Position numbers and translations under genes: made by a program. From contig NZ_CP065044.1 in NCBI RefSeq assembly GCF_015689195.1, positions 3,720,001-3,784,000 on the forward strand: a DNA stretch of 64,000 nt, given 5' to 3'. Shown here one piece after another: positions 53,826-64,000 of this stretch. The notes under the pieces are model-generated. The model did not search any database and was not told the origin of the DNA. It was given only the letters and a program-made list of their open reading frames with translations. Source of the DNA: Pectobacterium aroidearum (GTDB taxonomy: Bacteria > Pseudomonadota > Gammaproteobacteria > Enterobacterales > Enterobacteriaceae). How positions within the stretch are numbered: position 1 is the stretch's first letter; the number at the start of each line of letters is the position of its first letter.

Positions 53826-54932
53826 TCACCACACGCGATTGGCAATATCTACGACAAGCTTCAGCTTATTCCACTGCTGCTCTTCCGTCAGGCTATTGCC
53901 CTCTTCCGTTGAAGCAAAACCACACTGCGGGCTCAGGCAAATCTGGCTGAGATTGACATATTTTGCCGCTTCCGCGATACGCGCCTGCACCACCTCAGCA
54001 TCTTCCAGTTCACCGTTCTTCGTGGTAATCAGTCCCAGAACGACTTGCTGATGCCCCGGCTTCACAAAGCGCAGCGGCTCGAATCCGCCCGCTCTCTCGG
54101 TATCGTATTCCAGGAAGAAGGCATCGACATTGACTTCGCCAAACAGAATTTCTGCCACAGGCTCATAGCCGCCTTCAGAAATCCAGGTCGAACGGAAGTT
54201 ACCCCGGCAAACGTGTAAACCGATCACCAGATCCGCAGGCTTATCTGCCAGCGCTTTGTTCAACACGTCGGCGTATGTCCGCGCCAGCTGTGCCGGATCT
54301 TCACCACGTTCACGGATCTGGCGTTTTTGATCGTCAGAACACAGGTAGGCCCACACGGTGTCATCCAGTTGCAGGAAGCGGCAACCTGCGTCATAAAATG
54401 CATGAATCGCATCGCGCCAGGTTTGCGCCAGATCGTCGAAGTAGTCGGCCAGATCGGGATAAACCGTCGCATCAATCGCTTTACGTCCGCCGCGGAAATG
54501 CATCACGCTAGGGCTAGGAATCGTCATTTTAGCGACTGCATCGCCAGAAATGCTGTTCAGGTAGCGGAAATGATCGAGCATCGGATGCTGAGGGTTGAAA
54601 CTCACTTTATCTACGACGCGAATCGCATGAGATTTCGTCTGAATACCGTTGAATTGAATACCGTGATCGGCTTCGTAGCGCTCTACGCCGTGTAAATCAG
54701 CAAAAAAGTCGAAATGCCACCAGGCACGACGCAGCTCACCATCCGTCACAATCTGCAAACCCGCTTCGCGCTGCTTTTCTACCACTCGCAGGATTTCACG
54801 ATCTTCAATGTTGCGCAGCGCGATATCATCAATCTCGCCCGCTTGATGTTGAAGACGCGCCTGTTTGATGGCCTCGGGACGCAAGAAACTGCCGACGATA
54901 TCTGCACGGAAAGGGGATAAGGTGTTCGCCAT
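53826..54932 (-). CDS. Short cobalamin-independent methionine synthase family protein
   Basis: 368-residue TIM-barrel protein of the MetE C-terminal domain family (YxjG-like), lacking the N-terminal half of full-length MetE (about 750 residues). The zinc ligands of the catalytic site are recognisable: His and Cys in GLHVCRGN, Glu in FFLEYD, and Cys in LSPQCGF. The MetE-type substrate region IVTDGELRRAWW is present. Such proteins transfer methyl groups to homocysteine, often from a donor other than polyglutamyl-folate; the donor is not known here. A MetJ double box and a MetR-type dyad upstream support a methionine role. Confidence 0.85.
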   Translation of the reverse strand: MANTLSPFRADIVGSFLRPEAIKQARLQHQAGEIDDIALRNIEDREILRVVEKQREAGLQIVTDGELRRAWWHFDFFADLHGVERYEADHGIQFNGIQTKSHAIRVVDKVSFNPQHPMLDHFRYLNSISGDAVAKMTIPSPSVMHFRGGRKAIDATVYPDLADYFDDLAQTWRDAIHAFYDAGCRFLQLDDTVWAYLCSDDQKRQIRERGEDPAQLARTYADVLNKALADKPADLVIGLHVCRGNFRSTWISEGGYEPVAEILFGEVNVDAFFLEYDTERAGGFEPLRFVKPGHQQVVLGLITTKNGELEDAEVVQARIAEAAKYVNLSQICLSPQCGFASTEEGNSLTEEQQWNKLKLVVDIANRVW

Positions 54933-55033
54933 GTGTCGCTCCTGACATGTTGCCAGCGTGGATCCTCATAGAAGAAGCGAGCTGGCAGATAGTTTCAATA
55001 TGAAATATTTACCCAGAGGGATAGTTACATTTA

Positions 55034-55061
55034 ATCTTATTTAGCCATCTGGACGTCTAAA
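55034..55061 (-). promoter_or_regulatory. Promoter with MetJ operator for the MetE-like gene
   Basis: Two adjacent MetJ boxes are seen: AGCCATCT (55043-55050, 6/8 to AGACGTCT) and GGACGTCT (55051-55058, 7/8). On the minus strand they lie between a possible -35 TTTAGA (55056-55061) and -10 TAAGAT (55034-55039) with 16-bp spacing, the ideal place for methionine-dependent repression. Confidence 0.7.
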
Positions 55062-55108
55062 TTTAAAACTATCCTGTCACGTGACAACCCACAGGGCAAT
55101 GGAAGAAT

Positions 55109-55145
55109 TTTCACATTACATGAAGAAAATTCATGTAATGTGAAA
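55109..55145. promoter_or_regulatory. 16-bp perfect inverted repeat with a MetR-consensus centre
   Basis: Arms TTTCACATTACATGAA (55109-55124) and TTCATGTAATGTGAAA (55130-55145) around a 5-base loop. The centre TGAA-GAAAA-TTCA (55121-55133) fits the MetR consensus TGAA-N5-TTCA with the expected A/T in the middle. It also lies 26 bp after the pstS-like stop and could be an AT-rich terminator of the phoBR operon; it lacks a clean T run. Confidence 0.55.
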
Positions 55146-55171
55146 CATCGCCAATTCGTGGGTAAGAAATA

Positions 55172-56110
55172 TTACTCTGGCAGGCCAATCTGCTGACGCG
55201 CCTGACGACGCGTTTCTTCCGGCAGCGGTAAATAACCATCCTGATTCACCAGCGACTGCCCCGTTTCGGACAGTACACGATCTAAAAATGCCGCTGTCAG
55301 CGCTTCCAATGGTTGGCTGGGCGCTTTGTTCACATAGATGTAAAGGTAACGGGTGTAGGGGTATAAACCGCTGCGGATATTTTCAGTCGAGGGGTAAATG
55401 TAATCGGTCCCTTGCGCGGCTAGCGGCAGCATTCTCACACCGCTGGTACGAAAGCCTACGCTGGCATAGCCTATGGCATCAGTTGACGCAGCAACCGCCT
55501 GTACAACGGATGCCGAACCGGGTAGTTCATTGACTTGAGGAAGGAAATCCCCCCGGCATAGCGCCTTTTGCTTAAAGAACCCATAGGTTCCTGACGCAGA
55601 ATTCCGCCCATAGCGCAGTAGCGTGCGTTTTTCCCAACTGCCCTGTAGACCAAGATCGCCCCACTGTTTTATCGGCTGGTGGTTACCGCAGCGCTGCGTA
55701 ATCGAAAAAATAGCGTCCAACTGCGACAGGTTCAGCCCAGGCAACGGGTTATCCTGATTGACCAGCACGACCAGCGCATCCATCGCGACCGGCACCGCCA
55801 GCGGCGGATAGCCGTAGTGCTGGACGAACGCCTCTATTTCGCTGGCCTTCATCGCCCTGCTCATCGGCCCAAGCTGCGCGGCGCCCGATGCCAGAGACGT
55901 CGGTGCAGAGGATGAGCCGGCGGCCTGAATCTGTAAATTCACGTTCGGGTAATGCTGGTTGAAATCCGCCGCCCAAAAGGCCATCAGGTTAGCCAGCGTA
56001 TCCGATCCCGCGCTGGAGAGGTTGCCCGCCAGCATCTGGCGAGGCTGCGCAGCACAAAACGCGCTGAACAGCAGTAAAAAAGCGCCCGCAATACGAGTGG
56101 CGGATGTCAT
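55172..56110 (-). CDS. PstS-family phosphate-binding protein (orphan)
   Basis: Periplasmic substrate-binding protein of 312 residues. A signal peptide covers about residues 1-21 (ending AFCAAQP; no lipobox). The mature part has the PstS-like ligand loops AGSDTLANLM, AAGSSSAPTSL and GPMSRAMK, plus a GRNSASGTYGFF motif typical of phosphate-binding family members. Two cysteines (in ITQRCGN and KALCRG) may form a disulfide. It starts 15 bp after phoR, so it is in the phoB-phoR operon, but no pstC, pstA or pstB is adjacent. It may feed a distant transporter or act as a sensor accessory. Confidence 0.85.
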   Translation of the reverse strand: MTSATRIAGAFLLLFSAFCAAQPRQMLAGNLSSAGSDTLANLMAFWAADFNQHYPNVNLQIQAAGSSSAPTSLASGAAQLGPMSRAMKASEIEAFVQHYGYPPLAVPVAMDALVVLVNQDNPLPGLNLSQLDAIFSITQRCGNHQPIKQWGDLGLQGSWEKRTLLRYGRNSASGTYGFFKQKALCRGDFLPQVNELPGSASVVQAVAASTDAIGYASVGFRTSGVRMLPLAAQGTDYIYPSTENIRSGLYPYTRYLYIYVNKAPSQPLEALTAAFLDRVLSETGQSLVNQDGYLPLPEETRRQARQQIGLPE

Positions 56111-56125
56111 GGGTAGCGTTTTCCG

Positions 56126-57448
56126 TCAGGCCGAAGGTTTCACCGTATTTTCAGCCAGAGAGGCAGGGACAATCAACCGATTCGGCAACGTAAAGACAAA
56201 ACGCGAGCCCAAACCATCCTCACTCATGATTTCCAGACGGGAATCGTGGTGGCTGAGCGCATGCTTAACAATCGCCAGCCCCAGGCCACTGCCGCCTGTC
56301 TGGCGTGAACGCGCCTTATCGACCCGGTAAAAGCGCTCAGTCAGGCGCGGCAAATGCTCGGCCGCAATGCCCGGCCCGTTATCGCTGACCTGAAATTGCG
56401 CCCCCTGCGGGATCTTCTGCCAGCAGACTTCGATACGCGTTCCCGCTGGCGTATGGTTGATCGCGTTATACACCAGATTGGATACCGCGCTGCGCAGCTG
56501 TTCTTCATTACCAAACACGCGAAGATTTTCGTTCACACGAAAGACGATCTCATGGCGCCCCTGACTCAGGGTTTGCGCTTCACGCTGCAATACACGCAGC
56601 ATCAATGGAATATCGACTTTTTCATTCAAATCGATCGCCGTCGCCGCTTCAATACGGGACAAGGTCAGCAACTGTTTGACCAGCCCGTCCATACGCCGGG
56701 TCTGTTCCTGCATGGTATTCAGCGCTTTTCCGCGCAGCGCCGCATCCAGCGTTTCTTCCTGCATCATTTCCAGATAGCCCTGCAAGACCGTCAGCGGCGT
56801 ACGCAGTTCATGGCTCACATTGGCAAAGAAGTTACGTCTGGCGCCTTCGAGCTGGTGCATCTGCGTAATATCACGCACGACCATCAATAGCTGCCCTTCG
56901 GAATAGGGCATCACGCGGAATTCAACATGGTGGGAATTATTCAGCTGCAACGTGAGAGGACGGCTAAAATCTTGCCCTTTCATGTAATTCGTGAATTCGG
57001 GGTAACGTAGTAAGTTGAGGATATTCTGACCGTTATCCTCCGGCCAGCGGAAATTGAGCAAGTGCTGCGCCAGATGATTACACCAGAAAATGGTTCCTTC
57101 TTCGGTGGTGATAACTACAGCATCCGGTAGGGATTCGGCCCCGCTGCGAAAGCGTTTGATCAGGAGCGCCAGTTCACGGCGTCGACGTCGGTTACGCAGT
57201 TGCATCTGGTAAAGCCCGTAAAACAGCGGCTCCCAGCTCCAACGACCGGGCGGTGGCGTCATGCTGCGGTCAACCCACAGCCAATAAGAGAGTTTCAGCT
57301 GGTTATAAAAATTCCAGCAGAGTAAGCCTAAGACGGCGACCAGCAGAAACCAGGGCAGATAGCCAAAAATCAGCCCCAGTAACAACGCGGGCAAACAAAA
57401 AAAAGCCAGCTCCAATGCCAGCCTTTTCCAGGATAAACGTTCTAGCAC
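56126..57448 (-). CDS. phoR: Phosphate regulon sensor kinase PhoR
   Basis: Membrane histidine kinase of 440 residues. Two N-terminal helices (about residues 15-50), a PAS domain (about 95-195), the phospho-accepting His213 in [14 protein letters not shown], and an ATPase domain with N (NAINHT), G1 (DNGPGIA) and G2 (GGSGLGLAI) boxes. With PhoB it reports phosphate limitation through the Pst complex. 27 bp after phoB. Confidence 0.97.
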   Translation of the reverse strand: MLERLSWKRLALELAFFCLPALLLGLIFGYLPWFLLVAVLGLLCWNFYNQLKLSYWLWVDRSMTPPPGRWSWEPLFYGLYQMQLRNRRRRRELALLIKRFRSGAESLPDAVVITTEEGTIFWCNHLAQHLLNFRWPEDNGQNILNLLRYPEFTNYMKGQDFSRPLTLQLNNSHHVEFRVMPYSEGQLLMVVRDITQMHQLEGARRNFFANVSHELRTPLTVLQGYLEMMQEETLDAALRGKALNTMQEQTRRMDGLVKQLLTLSRIEAATAIDLNEKVDIPLMLRVLQREAQTLSQGRHEIVFRVNENLRVFGNEEQLRSAVSNLVYNAINHTPAGTRIEVCWQKIPQGAQFQVSDNGPGIAAEHLPRLTERFYRVDKARSRQTGGSGLGLAIVKHALSHHDSRLEIMSEDGLGSRFVFTLPNRLIVPASLAENTVKPSA

Positions 57449-57475
57449 GTTAATATTTCTCCGGTTACGATCACC

Positions 57476-58165
57476 TCAGTAACGCGTTGAAAAACGGTAG
57501 CCCGTTCCCCGAACGGTTTGCACCATTTTATCATGTCCGCTGGTTTCCAGCGCTTTACGCAGGCGACGAATATGGACGTCGACAGTACGATCCTCAACAT
57601 AAACGTTAGTGCCCCAAACGTGATTCAGCAACTGTTCCCGGCTATAAACACGTTCAGGATGCGTCATAAAGAAATGCAGCAGCTTAAATTCCGTCGGCCC
57701 CATATCCAGCGCATGTTCTTCCGTCGTCACACGATGTGAGGAAGGATCGAGGCTCAGGCCACGCATTTCAATGACTTCTTCCACCGCCATCGGTGAAATA
57801 CGTCGCATCACAGCTTTGATTCGCGCCACTAATTCTTTGGGTGAAAACGGCTTGGTAATGTAATCATCCGCGCCCACTTCAAGGCCGCGTACGCGGTCTT
57901 CTTCTTCACCGCGTGCGGTCAACATCATCACCGGAATATCACGCGTCAGTGCCTCGCGCTTCATATGCTTGATGAATTGCAGGCCCGAACCTCCTGGCAG
58001 CATCCAGTCCAATAACACCAGTTCTGGGAACGGCTCCGACAGTTGCGTGACCGCACTGTCATAATCTTCGGCTTCAACTGGCTGATAACCATTTTGTTCC
58101 AGTACAAAGCAGACCATTTCACGAATTGGTGCTTCATCTTCCACGACTAATATGCGTTTTGCCAT
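57476..58165 (-). CDS. phoB: Phosphate regulon response regulator PhoB
   Basis: OmpR-type response regulator of 229 residues. The phosphorylated aspartate is Asp53 in LLDWMLPGG and the switch lysine is in [10 protein letters not shown]. The C-terminal winged helix binds Pho boxes, one of which lies upstream of this gene, giving positive autoregulation. Divergent from sbcD, as in E. coli. Confidence 0.98.
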   Translation of the reverse strand: MAKRILVVEDEAPIREMVCFVLEQNGYQPVEAEDYDSAVTQLSEPFPELVLLDWMLPGGSGLQFIKHMKREALTRDIPVMMLTARGEEEDRVRGLEVGADDYITKPFSPKELVARIKAVMRRISPMAVEEVIEMRGLSLDPSSHRVTTEEHALDMGPTEFKLLHFFMTHPERVYSREQLLNHVWGTNVYVEDRTVDVHIRRLRKALETSGHDKMVQTVRGTGYRFSTRY

Positions 58166-58220
58166 TGTTAATCCTGTCGTTAATCATCGTCGCTGTTAGC
58201 AAGCGAAAGGCATTATGCGT

Positions 58221-58244
58221 CAGTTTTATGACAGATTTATGAAA
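58221..58244 (-). promoter_or_regulatory. Pho box upstream of phoB
   Basis: On the minus strand TTTCATAAATCTGTCATAA followed by AACTG: two 11-bp PhoB half-sites (CTGTCAT type) at the usual spacing. It lies 56-79 bp upstream of the phoB start codon. Confidence 0.88.
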
Positions 58245-58436
58245 AACACACGGCCCTCTGCGCGCGATGTTACAACGCATACATCCGATTTTTCGAGCCG
58301 CTTTCCAAACTCAGGATTCCACCGCGACAGCCGGCATCCCGGCTATATATAATCATCGCATTACGATGACAGAGCACCCTTCCCTATAATGACAACGTCA
58401 TCCACCGCCACGCGGCATGAATATCGAGAGAACACG

Positions 58437-59675
58437 ATGCGCATTATCCACACCGCCGATTGGCATTTAGGACAATATTTTTATACCAAAAGCCGCGCGG
58501 CTGAACATCAGGCTTTTCTTCACTGGCTCATCGCTCAGGTGGAGCAGCATCAGGTCGATGCCATTATCGTCGCAGGCGATATTTTTGATAACGGTTCTCC
58601 CCCGAGCTATGCCCGGGAAATGTATTATAGCTTCGTAGTAGAACTACAGCGTACAGGCTGCCAGCTCATCATTCTCGGTGGAAACCATGATTCCGTCGCG
58701 ATGTTAAATGAATCCCGTGATTTGCTGGCCTGCCTGAACACGCGCGTGATTGCCTGCGCCAGCGACGATCCCGTCCAACAGGTGCTCCTGCTGGAAAACC
58801 GTCAGCAGCAGCCCGGCGCCCTGCTCTGCGCCATTCCCTTTTTACGCCCGCGCGATGTATTGACCAGCAAAGCTGGACAGTCCGGTGATGAAAAACAGCT
58901 GGCGCTACAAGAGGCCATCACGGCGCACTACCAGCAGTGTTACCAACTGGCTTGCCAAAAACGCGATGAACTCGGCCTGCCGCTGCCGATTATAGCCACC
59001 GGGCACCTGACGACAATTGGTGCCACCGCCTCCGAATCCGTGCGCGATATCTATATCGGTTCGCTCGATGCGTTCCCTGCTCAGGCTTTTCCCCCTGCGG
59101 ATTATATCGCGCTCGGCCATATTCACCGCCCGCAGCGCGTGACTCAAAGTGAGCATATCCGCTACAGCGGTTCGCCTATTCCGCTAAGTTTTGACGAACT
59201 CAACAGTGAGAAATCTGTTTGTCTGGTCAGTTTTACACCAGACGCGTCGCCGCCAATTCCCCCGCAGATAGATACGCTGCCCATCCCCGTCACCCAGCCG
59301 ATGCAGTTGATTAAGGGCAGTCTGAGTGACATTGAACGACAGCTGTCCGCGTTCCAGCACTATCAGGGTGACAAGCCCGTGTGGCTGGATATCGAAATCA
59401 GCACACAGGATTATCTTAGCGACATGCAGAAGCGCATTCAGGCAATGACCGAGAACCTGCCCGTTGAGGTGCTTCTGCTACGCCGCACGCGTGAGCAACG
59501 TTTACAGGCGATGACCCGGCAAGATAAAGAAACGCTGAACGAGCTCAGCGTACATGACGTTTTTGAACGTCGTCTGGCAACGGAGACAGACATGGAAGAA
59601 GGCCGCCAGCAGCGGGTTCGCACCCTGTTTAATCAGGTTATTGATGAACTGGAAAATAGCGAGACTGCCAAATGA
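58437..59675 (+). CDS. sbcD: Exonuclease subunit SbcD
   Basis: Mre11-type nuclease of 412 residues. Phosphoesterase motifs [23 protein letters not shown] and the C-terminal [11 protein letters not shown] supply the manganese ligands. It cuts DNA hairpins and processes double-strand breaks with SbcC. The frame opens 16 codons earlier; [12 protein letters not shown] is the family start. Overlaps sbcC by 4 bp. Confidence 0.97.
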   Translation: MRIIHTADWHLGQYFYTKSRAAEHQAFLHWLIAQVEQHQVDAIIVAGDIFDNGSPPSYAREMYYSFVVELQRTGCQLIILGGNHDSVAMLNESRDLLACLNTRVIACASDDPVQQVLLLENRQQQPGALLCAIPFLRPRDVLTSKAGQSGDEKQLALQEAITAHYQQCYQLACQKRDELGLPLPIIATGHLTTIGATASESVRDIYIGSLDAFPAQAFPPADYIALGHIHRPQRVTQSEHIRYSGSPIPLSFDELNSEKSVCLVSFTPDASPPIPPQIDTLPIPVTQPMQLIKGSLSDIERQLSAFQHYQGDKPVWLDIEISTQDYLSDMQKRIQAMTENLPVEVLLLRRTREQRLQAMTRQDKETLNELSVHDVFERRLATETDMEEGRQQRVRTLFNQVIDELENSETAK

Positions 59676-62600
59676 AAATCCTCAGTCTGCGCTTAAAGAA
59701 CCTCAACGCGCTGAAAGGCGAATGGAAGATCGACTTCACGCAGGAGCCCTTTTCCAGCAATGGCTTATTTGCGATTACCGGCCCCACTGGCGCGGGAAAA
59801 ACCACGCTGCTGGATGCCATCTGTCTGGCGCTTTACCACGAAACGCCGCGATTGGGTCAGCTTTCCGCCAGTCAGAATGACCTGATGACGCGTAATACCG
59901 CAGAGTGCCTTGCTGAAGTCGAGTTTGAGGTGAAAGGTGTCGGATACCGCGCCTTCTGGAGCCAGCGTCGAGCAAGAAATGCGCCAGACGGCAACTTACA
60001 ATCCCCCAAAGCCGAACTTGCGCTCATTGAAGACGGCAAAATTCTGTGTGAAAAACTCAATGATAAGAAAGAGATGATCACACAGCTCACCGGGCTGGAT
60101 TTCGGCCGTTTCACGCGATCCATGATGCTATCGCAGGGCCAGTTTGCCGCCTTCCTCAATGCAAAACCAGATGACCGCGCAGAGCTACTGGAAGAGCTGA
60201 CCGGCACGGATATCTATGGCCTGATATCTGAGCGCGTCTATGACAAGCACAAGCAGGCAAATGTCACATTGAACACGCTACAGGCGCGTGCATCCGGTAT
60301 TCAGCTGTTGACCGATGAGCAGCGTCAGCAGGTGGAAGCACAGCTTGCCGAACTGATCCAGCAGGAACAACAGGGCAACGTTGAGCGTGAGCAAGCACTG
60401 ACTACGCTACGCTGGTTTGAGCAACTAACGCAGCAGCAAACGTCGGTAACTCATACGCAGGCGCAATACACGAGCGCCGAATCCGCCATTCAGCAGGCCA
60501 GGCCGCAGCTCGACAAATTAGCCAATAGCGAACCGGCAGAAAAACTGAGGCCGCTACATCAGGATAAAGAGCGCTATCGGCAGGCGTCCCTGGCACTCGC
60601 CCAGCAGATTGAACAACTCAACGGCAAGCTGGCCGCAGAACAGCTGGCGTTAAGAACGTTACGTCAGCAAGAAGAAAAAGCGGAACAGGACGTTAGTGAG
60701 CACAAGCAGATACGACAACAGCAAGAGCAACTGATCAACGAGCAGGTTGTGCCGCTTGACCATCGCATTGCTACGCTGGAACAGCAAAAAAACCAGCAGC
60801 AGGACGAACTGGCAAAAACGCAGGCTCGCCTGCACGCCGACGAGGCTAAACAAACCCAGGTCGCAGCAGAACAACAGCAGGCTAAACGGCAGCTTGAACA
60901 AATCCAGTCTTACCGCCAGCAACATGCACATCATCAGCAGTGGGGAGAGCTGTTGCCTCTGTGGCGCACCCAGTTTCGGCAGCTACACCAGTTACAGGAC
61001 GAGCACCAGAAGCTGAACCAGAAACAGGCACAGCATACGGCAGAGTCGACGGCACGGCAGCAAGAAGCCGACAATCTGGCGGCACAGCAGCGTGAACAAC
61101 AAAAAGTCGTTGATGCTGTACGCCAGCAGTTCACGCAACACGATGAAACGCGGCAACATCAGGACACGCATCAGCCACTTTCCACTCTGCACCAGCGCTT
61201 TAATCAGCTTATGGATCAGCAGGCGACATGTCGACAACTCGCCACTGTCAGCGACCAATACCAGCGCCTTCAGGTGCGCAAGCAGCAACATCTCGCCAAA
61301 CTCGTTGAGGCACAAGGCCATATCGACCAGTCAGAAATATTGCAGAAACAGCAGCAGTCTGAACATCAGCAGCGCAGCGAGCGTCTGGCCGATTTGGAAA
61401 CGATATATCGGCAGGAAGTGCATATCGTTAAGCTGGAAGCCGAACGGCAGCGGTTACAGGCCGGAGAGGCGTGCCCGCTGTGTGGCTCAACCGAGCACCC
61501 CGCTATCGAGCGATATCAGGCACTACAACCGTCTGAAACCCAACGGCGTCTGACGGCGTTACAGCAGGACGTAAACCAGTTAACCATCGCGCTGGCGAAT
61601 ACCACTGCTGAACTGAACGCACGCTTACAGCAGCGGGAGCAGCTGCAATCGGAACTTGCTCAATGCGATAGCGAACATCAGGCTCTGCTGCAACACTGGC
61701 AAAGTGTCAGTGAGCGCTTACAAGTTAGCTACTCGCTGGAACAGCAGGACGAGATAGCCGTCTGGCTTACACAGCGTGAAGCCGAAGAACAGGCCATTCG
61801 ACAGCAGATTGCCGCGCGCGAGCAGTCGCAAAAACTGTGGCAGGAAAGTAAGGATTTACTGACTGCTGCAGAAGCATTATTACGGGATCTCGAACAGAAA
61901 ATCGCGCTGAATGCCCAGCAACAAACTTCGCTAGGCGTTACGCAGGAAGAAACAACGCAGTCGCTGCAAAACGTGCACCAACAGATCACGCAACATACTC
62001 AGGACATCACGCAAACGCTGGCAACGGTGGGGCTTCTTCCGCCAGACACTGACACACAAGATGGCTGGCTGGCTCAGCGTGACAGCGAATGGCAAAACTG
62101 GAAAGCCAAAGAGCAGGAGCAGTCTCGCTTAACCCCTCTGTTAGCCACGCTGGAAAGCGATCTTCAACATCTGCGTCACAGCGTAAGCGAGGCAACACAG
62201 CACATCCAAACGCAGCAACAGCAGTTGGCACAGCACCTCGCGCAGCTCAACACAAGCCAACAAGAGCGACAGGTGCTATTTGGGGACAAGCAAATCACCG
62301 ATGTGCGCGAACAGCTACAGCGAACCAGCCAGCAGTATGACGATGCACTCAGGTTCGCCCAGTCATCCCGTCAGCAAACCGAAACGGCGTTAAGCCGTCT
62401 GACGGGAGAGCTGGCTAGCACGCAGCAGCAATATGAACAGAGCACGCGCCAGCATGAGAGTGCAACCGAACGCTTTACTCTGGCGTTGCAGCAAAGCACC
62501 TTCGTTGATGAAACCGCCTTTCTCCATGCACTGCTTGATGAGCAGGAACGTCAGACGTTGCAGGAATTCAAGGAAACGCTGCATCAGCGCTTGCAGCAAG

Positions 62601-63355
62601 CGGCGACACTGCGCCAGCAGGCTGAACAGACATTACTGGAACATCAACAAAAACGGCCAGCATCCCTGACGGAAGACGCTACGCAAGAAGCGATACAGCA
62701 GCAGTTGGATGCGCTGGACGACACGCTGAAAACTAACCTGCGGCAGCAGGGGGAATTCCAGCGTCAGTTATCTGACGACAAACAACAGCGCCAGAATCAA
62801 CAGGATTTACTCAACGAGATCGCCCAAAGCCAACAAAAGAATGACGACTGGGAGACGTTAAACTCGCTGATCGGCTCCAGTAAAGGGGATAAATTCCGCA
62901 AATTTGCTCAGGGGCTGACCTTGGATCATCTGGTCTATCTCGCCAATCTCCAGCTTTCACGCCTGCACGATCGCTATCAGCTCAAACGTAAGCCCGGTGG
63001 CGATCTGGAACTTCTGGTGATGGATACCTGGCAGGCGGATGCCGAGCGCGACACAAAAACGCTATCCGGCGGCGAAAGTTTTCTGGTCAGTCTGTCGTTG
63101 GCGCTGGCGCTGTCCGACCTGGTCAGCCATAAAGCCAGTATCGACTCGCTGTTTCTGGATGAAGGCTTCGGCACGCTGGATGCCGAGACGCTGGATATCG
63201 CACTGGATGCGCTGGATAACCTGAACGCCTCGGGTAAAACCATCGGCGTCATTAGCCATGTTGAAGCCATGAAAGAGCGAATTCCGGTACAGATCAAAGT
63301 GCAGAAGGTTAACGGGCTCGGCGTCAGCCGGCTGGCGCCGCAGTACGCCGTTTAG
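59672..63355 (+). CDS. sbcC: Exonuclease subunit SbcC
   Basis: Rad50-type ATPase of 1227 residues, about 180 more than E. coli SbcC. Walker [10 protein letters not shown] lies at residues 35-43, Walker B and D-loop in [11 protein letters not shown] near the C-terminus, with the signature LSGGES before it. Between them lies a long coiled coil very rich in Gln and Glu, broken by the zinc hook CPLCG at about residue 601. With SbcD it acts on hairpins and protein-blocked ends. Confidence 0.96.
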   Translation: MKILSLRLKNLNALKGEWKIDFTQEPFSSNGLFAITGPTGAGKTTLLDAICLALYHETPRLGQLSASQNDLMTRNTAECLAEVEFEVKGVGYRAFWSQRRARNAPDGNLQSPKAELALIEDGKILCEKLNDKKEMITQLTGLDFGRFTRSMMLSQGQFAAFLNAKPDDRAELLEELTGTDIYGLISERVYDKHKQANVTLNTLQARASGIQLLTDEQRQQVEAQLAELIQQEQQGNVEREQALTTLRWFEQLTQQQTSVTHTQAQYTSAESAIQQARPQLDKLANSEPAEKLRPLHQDKERYRQASLALAQQIEQLNGKLAAEQLALRTLRQQEEKAEQDVSEHKQIRQQQEQLINEQVVPLDHRIATLEQQKNQQQDELAKTQARLHADEAKQTQVAAEQQQAKRQLEQIQSYRQQHAHHQQWGELLPLWRTQFRQLHQLQDEHQKLNQKQAQHTAESTARQQEADNLAAQQREQQKVVDAVRQQFTQHDETRQHQDTHQPLSTLHQRFNQLMDQQATCRQLATVSDQYQRLQVRKQQHLAKLVEAQGHIDQSEILQKQQQSEHQQRSERLADLETIYRQEVHIVKLEAERQRLQAGEACPLCGSTEHPAIERYQALQPSETQRRLTALQQDVNQLTIALANTTAELNARLQQREQLQSELAQCDSEHQALLQHWQSVSERLQVSYSLEQQDEIAVWLTQREAEEQAIRQQIAAREQSQKLWQESKDLLTAAEALLRDLEQKIALNAQQQTSLGVTQEETTQSLQNVHQQITQHTQDITQTLATVGLLPPDTDTQDGWLAQRDSEWQNWKAKEQEQSRLTPLLATLESDLQHLRHSVSEATQHIQTQQQQLAQHLAQLNTSQQERQVLFGDKQITDVREQLQRTSQQYDDALRFAQSSRQQTETALSRLTGELASTQQQYEQSTRQHESATERFTLALQQSTFVDETAFLHALLDEQERQTLQEFKETLHQRLQQAATLRQQAEQTLLEHQQKRPASLTEDATQEAIQQQLDALDDTLKTNLRQQGEFQRQLSDDKQQRQNQQDLLNEIAQSQQKNDDWETLNSLIGSSKGDKFRKFAQGLTLDHLVYLANLQLSRLHDRYQLKRKPGGDLELLVMDTWQADAERDTKTLSGGESFLVSLSLALALSDLVSHKASIDSLFLDEGFGTLDAETLDIALDALDNLNASGKTIGVISHVEAMKERIPVQIKVQKVNGLGVSRLAPQYAV

Positions 63356-63373
63356 CCATCATTCGATCTGCAA

Positions 63374-64000
63374 TTACTTCGTCTTCGGCCAAAGCCAGGC
63401 GGCTCCGCGTACCCCACTGGAGTCGCCGTGTATCGCCTGACGCACGGGCGTTTCGCACTCGCCGCCAAAGATCCATTGTTTAATCTTTGCCGGCACGGTC
63501 TGGTAAAGGCGAGAAACGTTGCTCATTCCGCCCCCCAGCACCACTACATCAGGATCGAGCAGGTTAATCACATGCGCCAGTGACTTCGCCAGCCGATGTT
63601 CATAGCGCTGCAACGCCAGCTCGGCGATGGGATCGCCCTGCTCCGCTAAGGCAATAATTGCTTCGCCCTTGTGCGGCTGGCCGCTCAGACGCTGGTAATC
63701 CGCGGCAAATCCGGTACCGGAGATAAACGTTTCAATACAGCCGGATTTGCCGCAATAACAGGGAACCGTCTGCCGATAACGCAGCTCGTCCTCATCCATC
63801 CAGGGCAGCGGGTTATGTCCCCATTCTCCAGCAATACCATTGCCGCCGACGTGAGCCTGACCGTTCAGCGCAATGCCCGATCCGCAGCCGGTCCCAATGA
63901 TGACCGCGAAGACGGTTTGCTTCCCTGCCCCGGCACCGTCAACCGCCTCTGAAACAGCGAAACAGTTTGCGTCATTGGCGACCCGCACCGGCCGATTCAG
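63374..64000 (-). CDS. mak: Fructokinase Mak, partial (N-terminus beyond the window)
   Basis: ROK-family sugar kinase; 208 codons plus stop are in view, and the frame is open to the right edge, so about 90 N-terminal residues are missing. The ROK zinc motif [12 protein letters not shown], the glycine-rich [10 protein letters not shown] and the GEWGHNPLP catalytic-base region are present. Convergent with sbcC; araJ, between them in E. coli, is absent here. It phosphorylates fructose and perhaps related sugars. Confidence 0.9.
   Translation of the reverse strand: MNRPVRVANDANCFAVSEAVDGAGAGKQTVFAVIIGTGCGSGIALNGQAHVGGNGIAGEWGHNPLPWMDEDELRYRQTVPCYCGKSGCIETFISGTGFAADYQRLSGQPHKGEAIIALAEQGDPIAELALQRYEHRLAKSLAHVINLLDPDVVVLGGGMSNVSRLYQTVPAKIKQWIFGGECETPVRQAIHGDSSGVRGAAWLWPKTK

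Noticed and set aside
54990-55005. TTTCAATATGAAA dyad as a second MetR site
   Set aside because: It has the half-sites in the reverse order (TTCA-N3-TGAA), which does not fit TGAA-N5-TTCA.

Overview
The window is chromosomal DNA from a gammaproteobacterium of the order Enterobacterales, most likely Pectobacterium or a close soft-rot relative. That placement is an inference from three things: proteins close to their Escherichia coli counterparts, a decR-cdsH neighbourhood, and ERIC repeats of the enterobacterial type. No rRNA, tRNA, CRISPR array, insertion sequence or prophage gene was seen. Almost all of the DNA is conserved core genome, collinear with the E. coli segment from amtB to mak.

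Layout. 1-5600: glnK-amtB (ammonium uptake, with a clear sigma-54 promoter and NtrC site) and the mdlA-mdlB ABC exporter. 5.6-8.1 kb: the cysteine regulator decR, a small four-helix membrane protein and the cysteine desulfhydrase cdsH. 8.2-12.5 kb: queC, fadM, ybaV, ppiD, hupB. 12.7-19.8 kb: the proteostasis block lon, clpX, clpP, tig, bolA, with sigma-32 type promoters before lon and clpP. 20.1-29.6 kb: yajG, ampG, the cyoABCDE terminal oxidase operon, yajR and yajQ. 29.8-40.4 kb: panE-yajL, thiI, the isoprenoid operon xseB-ispA-dxs, and nrdR-ribD-ribH-nusB-thiL-pgpA. 40.6-47.7 kb: yajI, secF-secD-yajC-tgt-queA, acpH. 47.7-50.3 kb: a composite ERIC repeat, a 2-Cys peroxiredoxin with a possible leader peptide, and a YbdG-type mechanosensitive channel. 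50.5-58.2 kb: proY, brnQ, a short MetE-type methionine synthase gene, and phoB-phoR followed by an orphan phosphate-binding protein. 58.4-64 kb: sbcD-sbcC and a truncated mak fructokinase gene that runs off the right edge.

Differences from E. coli are concentrated in a few slots: cdsH and the small membrane protein lie between decR and queC; tsx, yajD, yajO, malZ and araJ are missing from their usual places; peroxiredoxin and ybdG lie between acpH and proY; and the MetE-like and PstS-like genes lie between brnQ and phoR. The most interesting signals are regulatory. A MetJ double box and a perfect MetR-consensus dyad precede the MetE-like gene. A 41-codon reading frame with a strong ribosome binding site ends two bases before the peroxiredoxin start. 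An ERIC element carries about 140 bp of extra hairpin-rich DNA. An inverted repeat abuts the cdsH start codon. I did not find a multi-gene system that looks wholly new.
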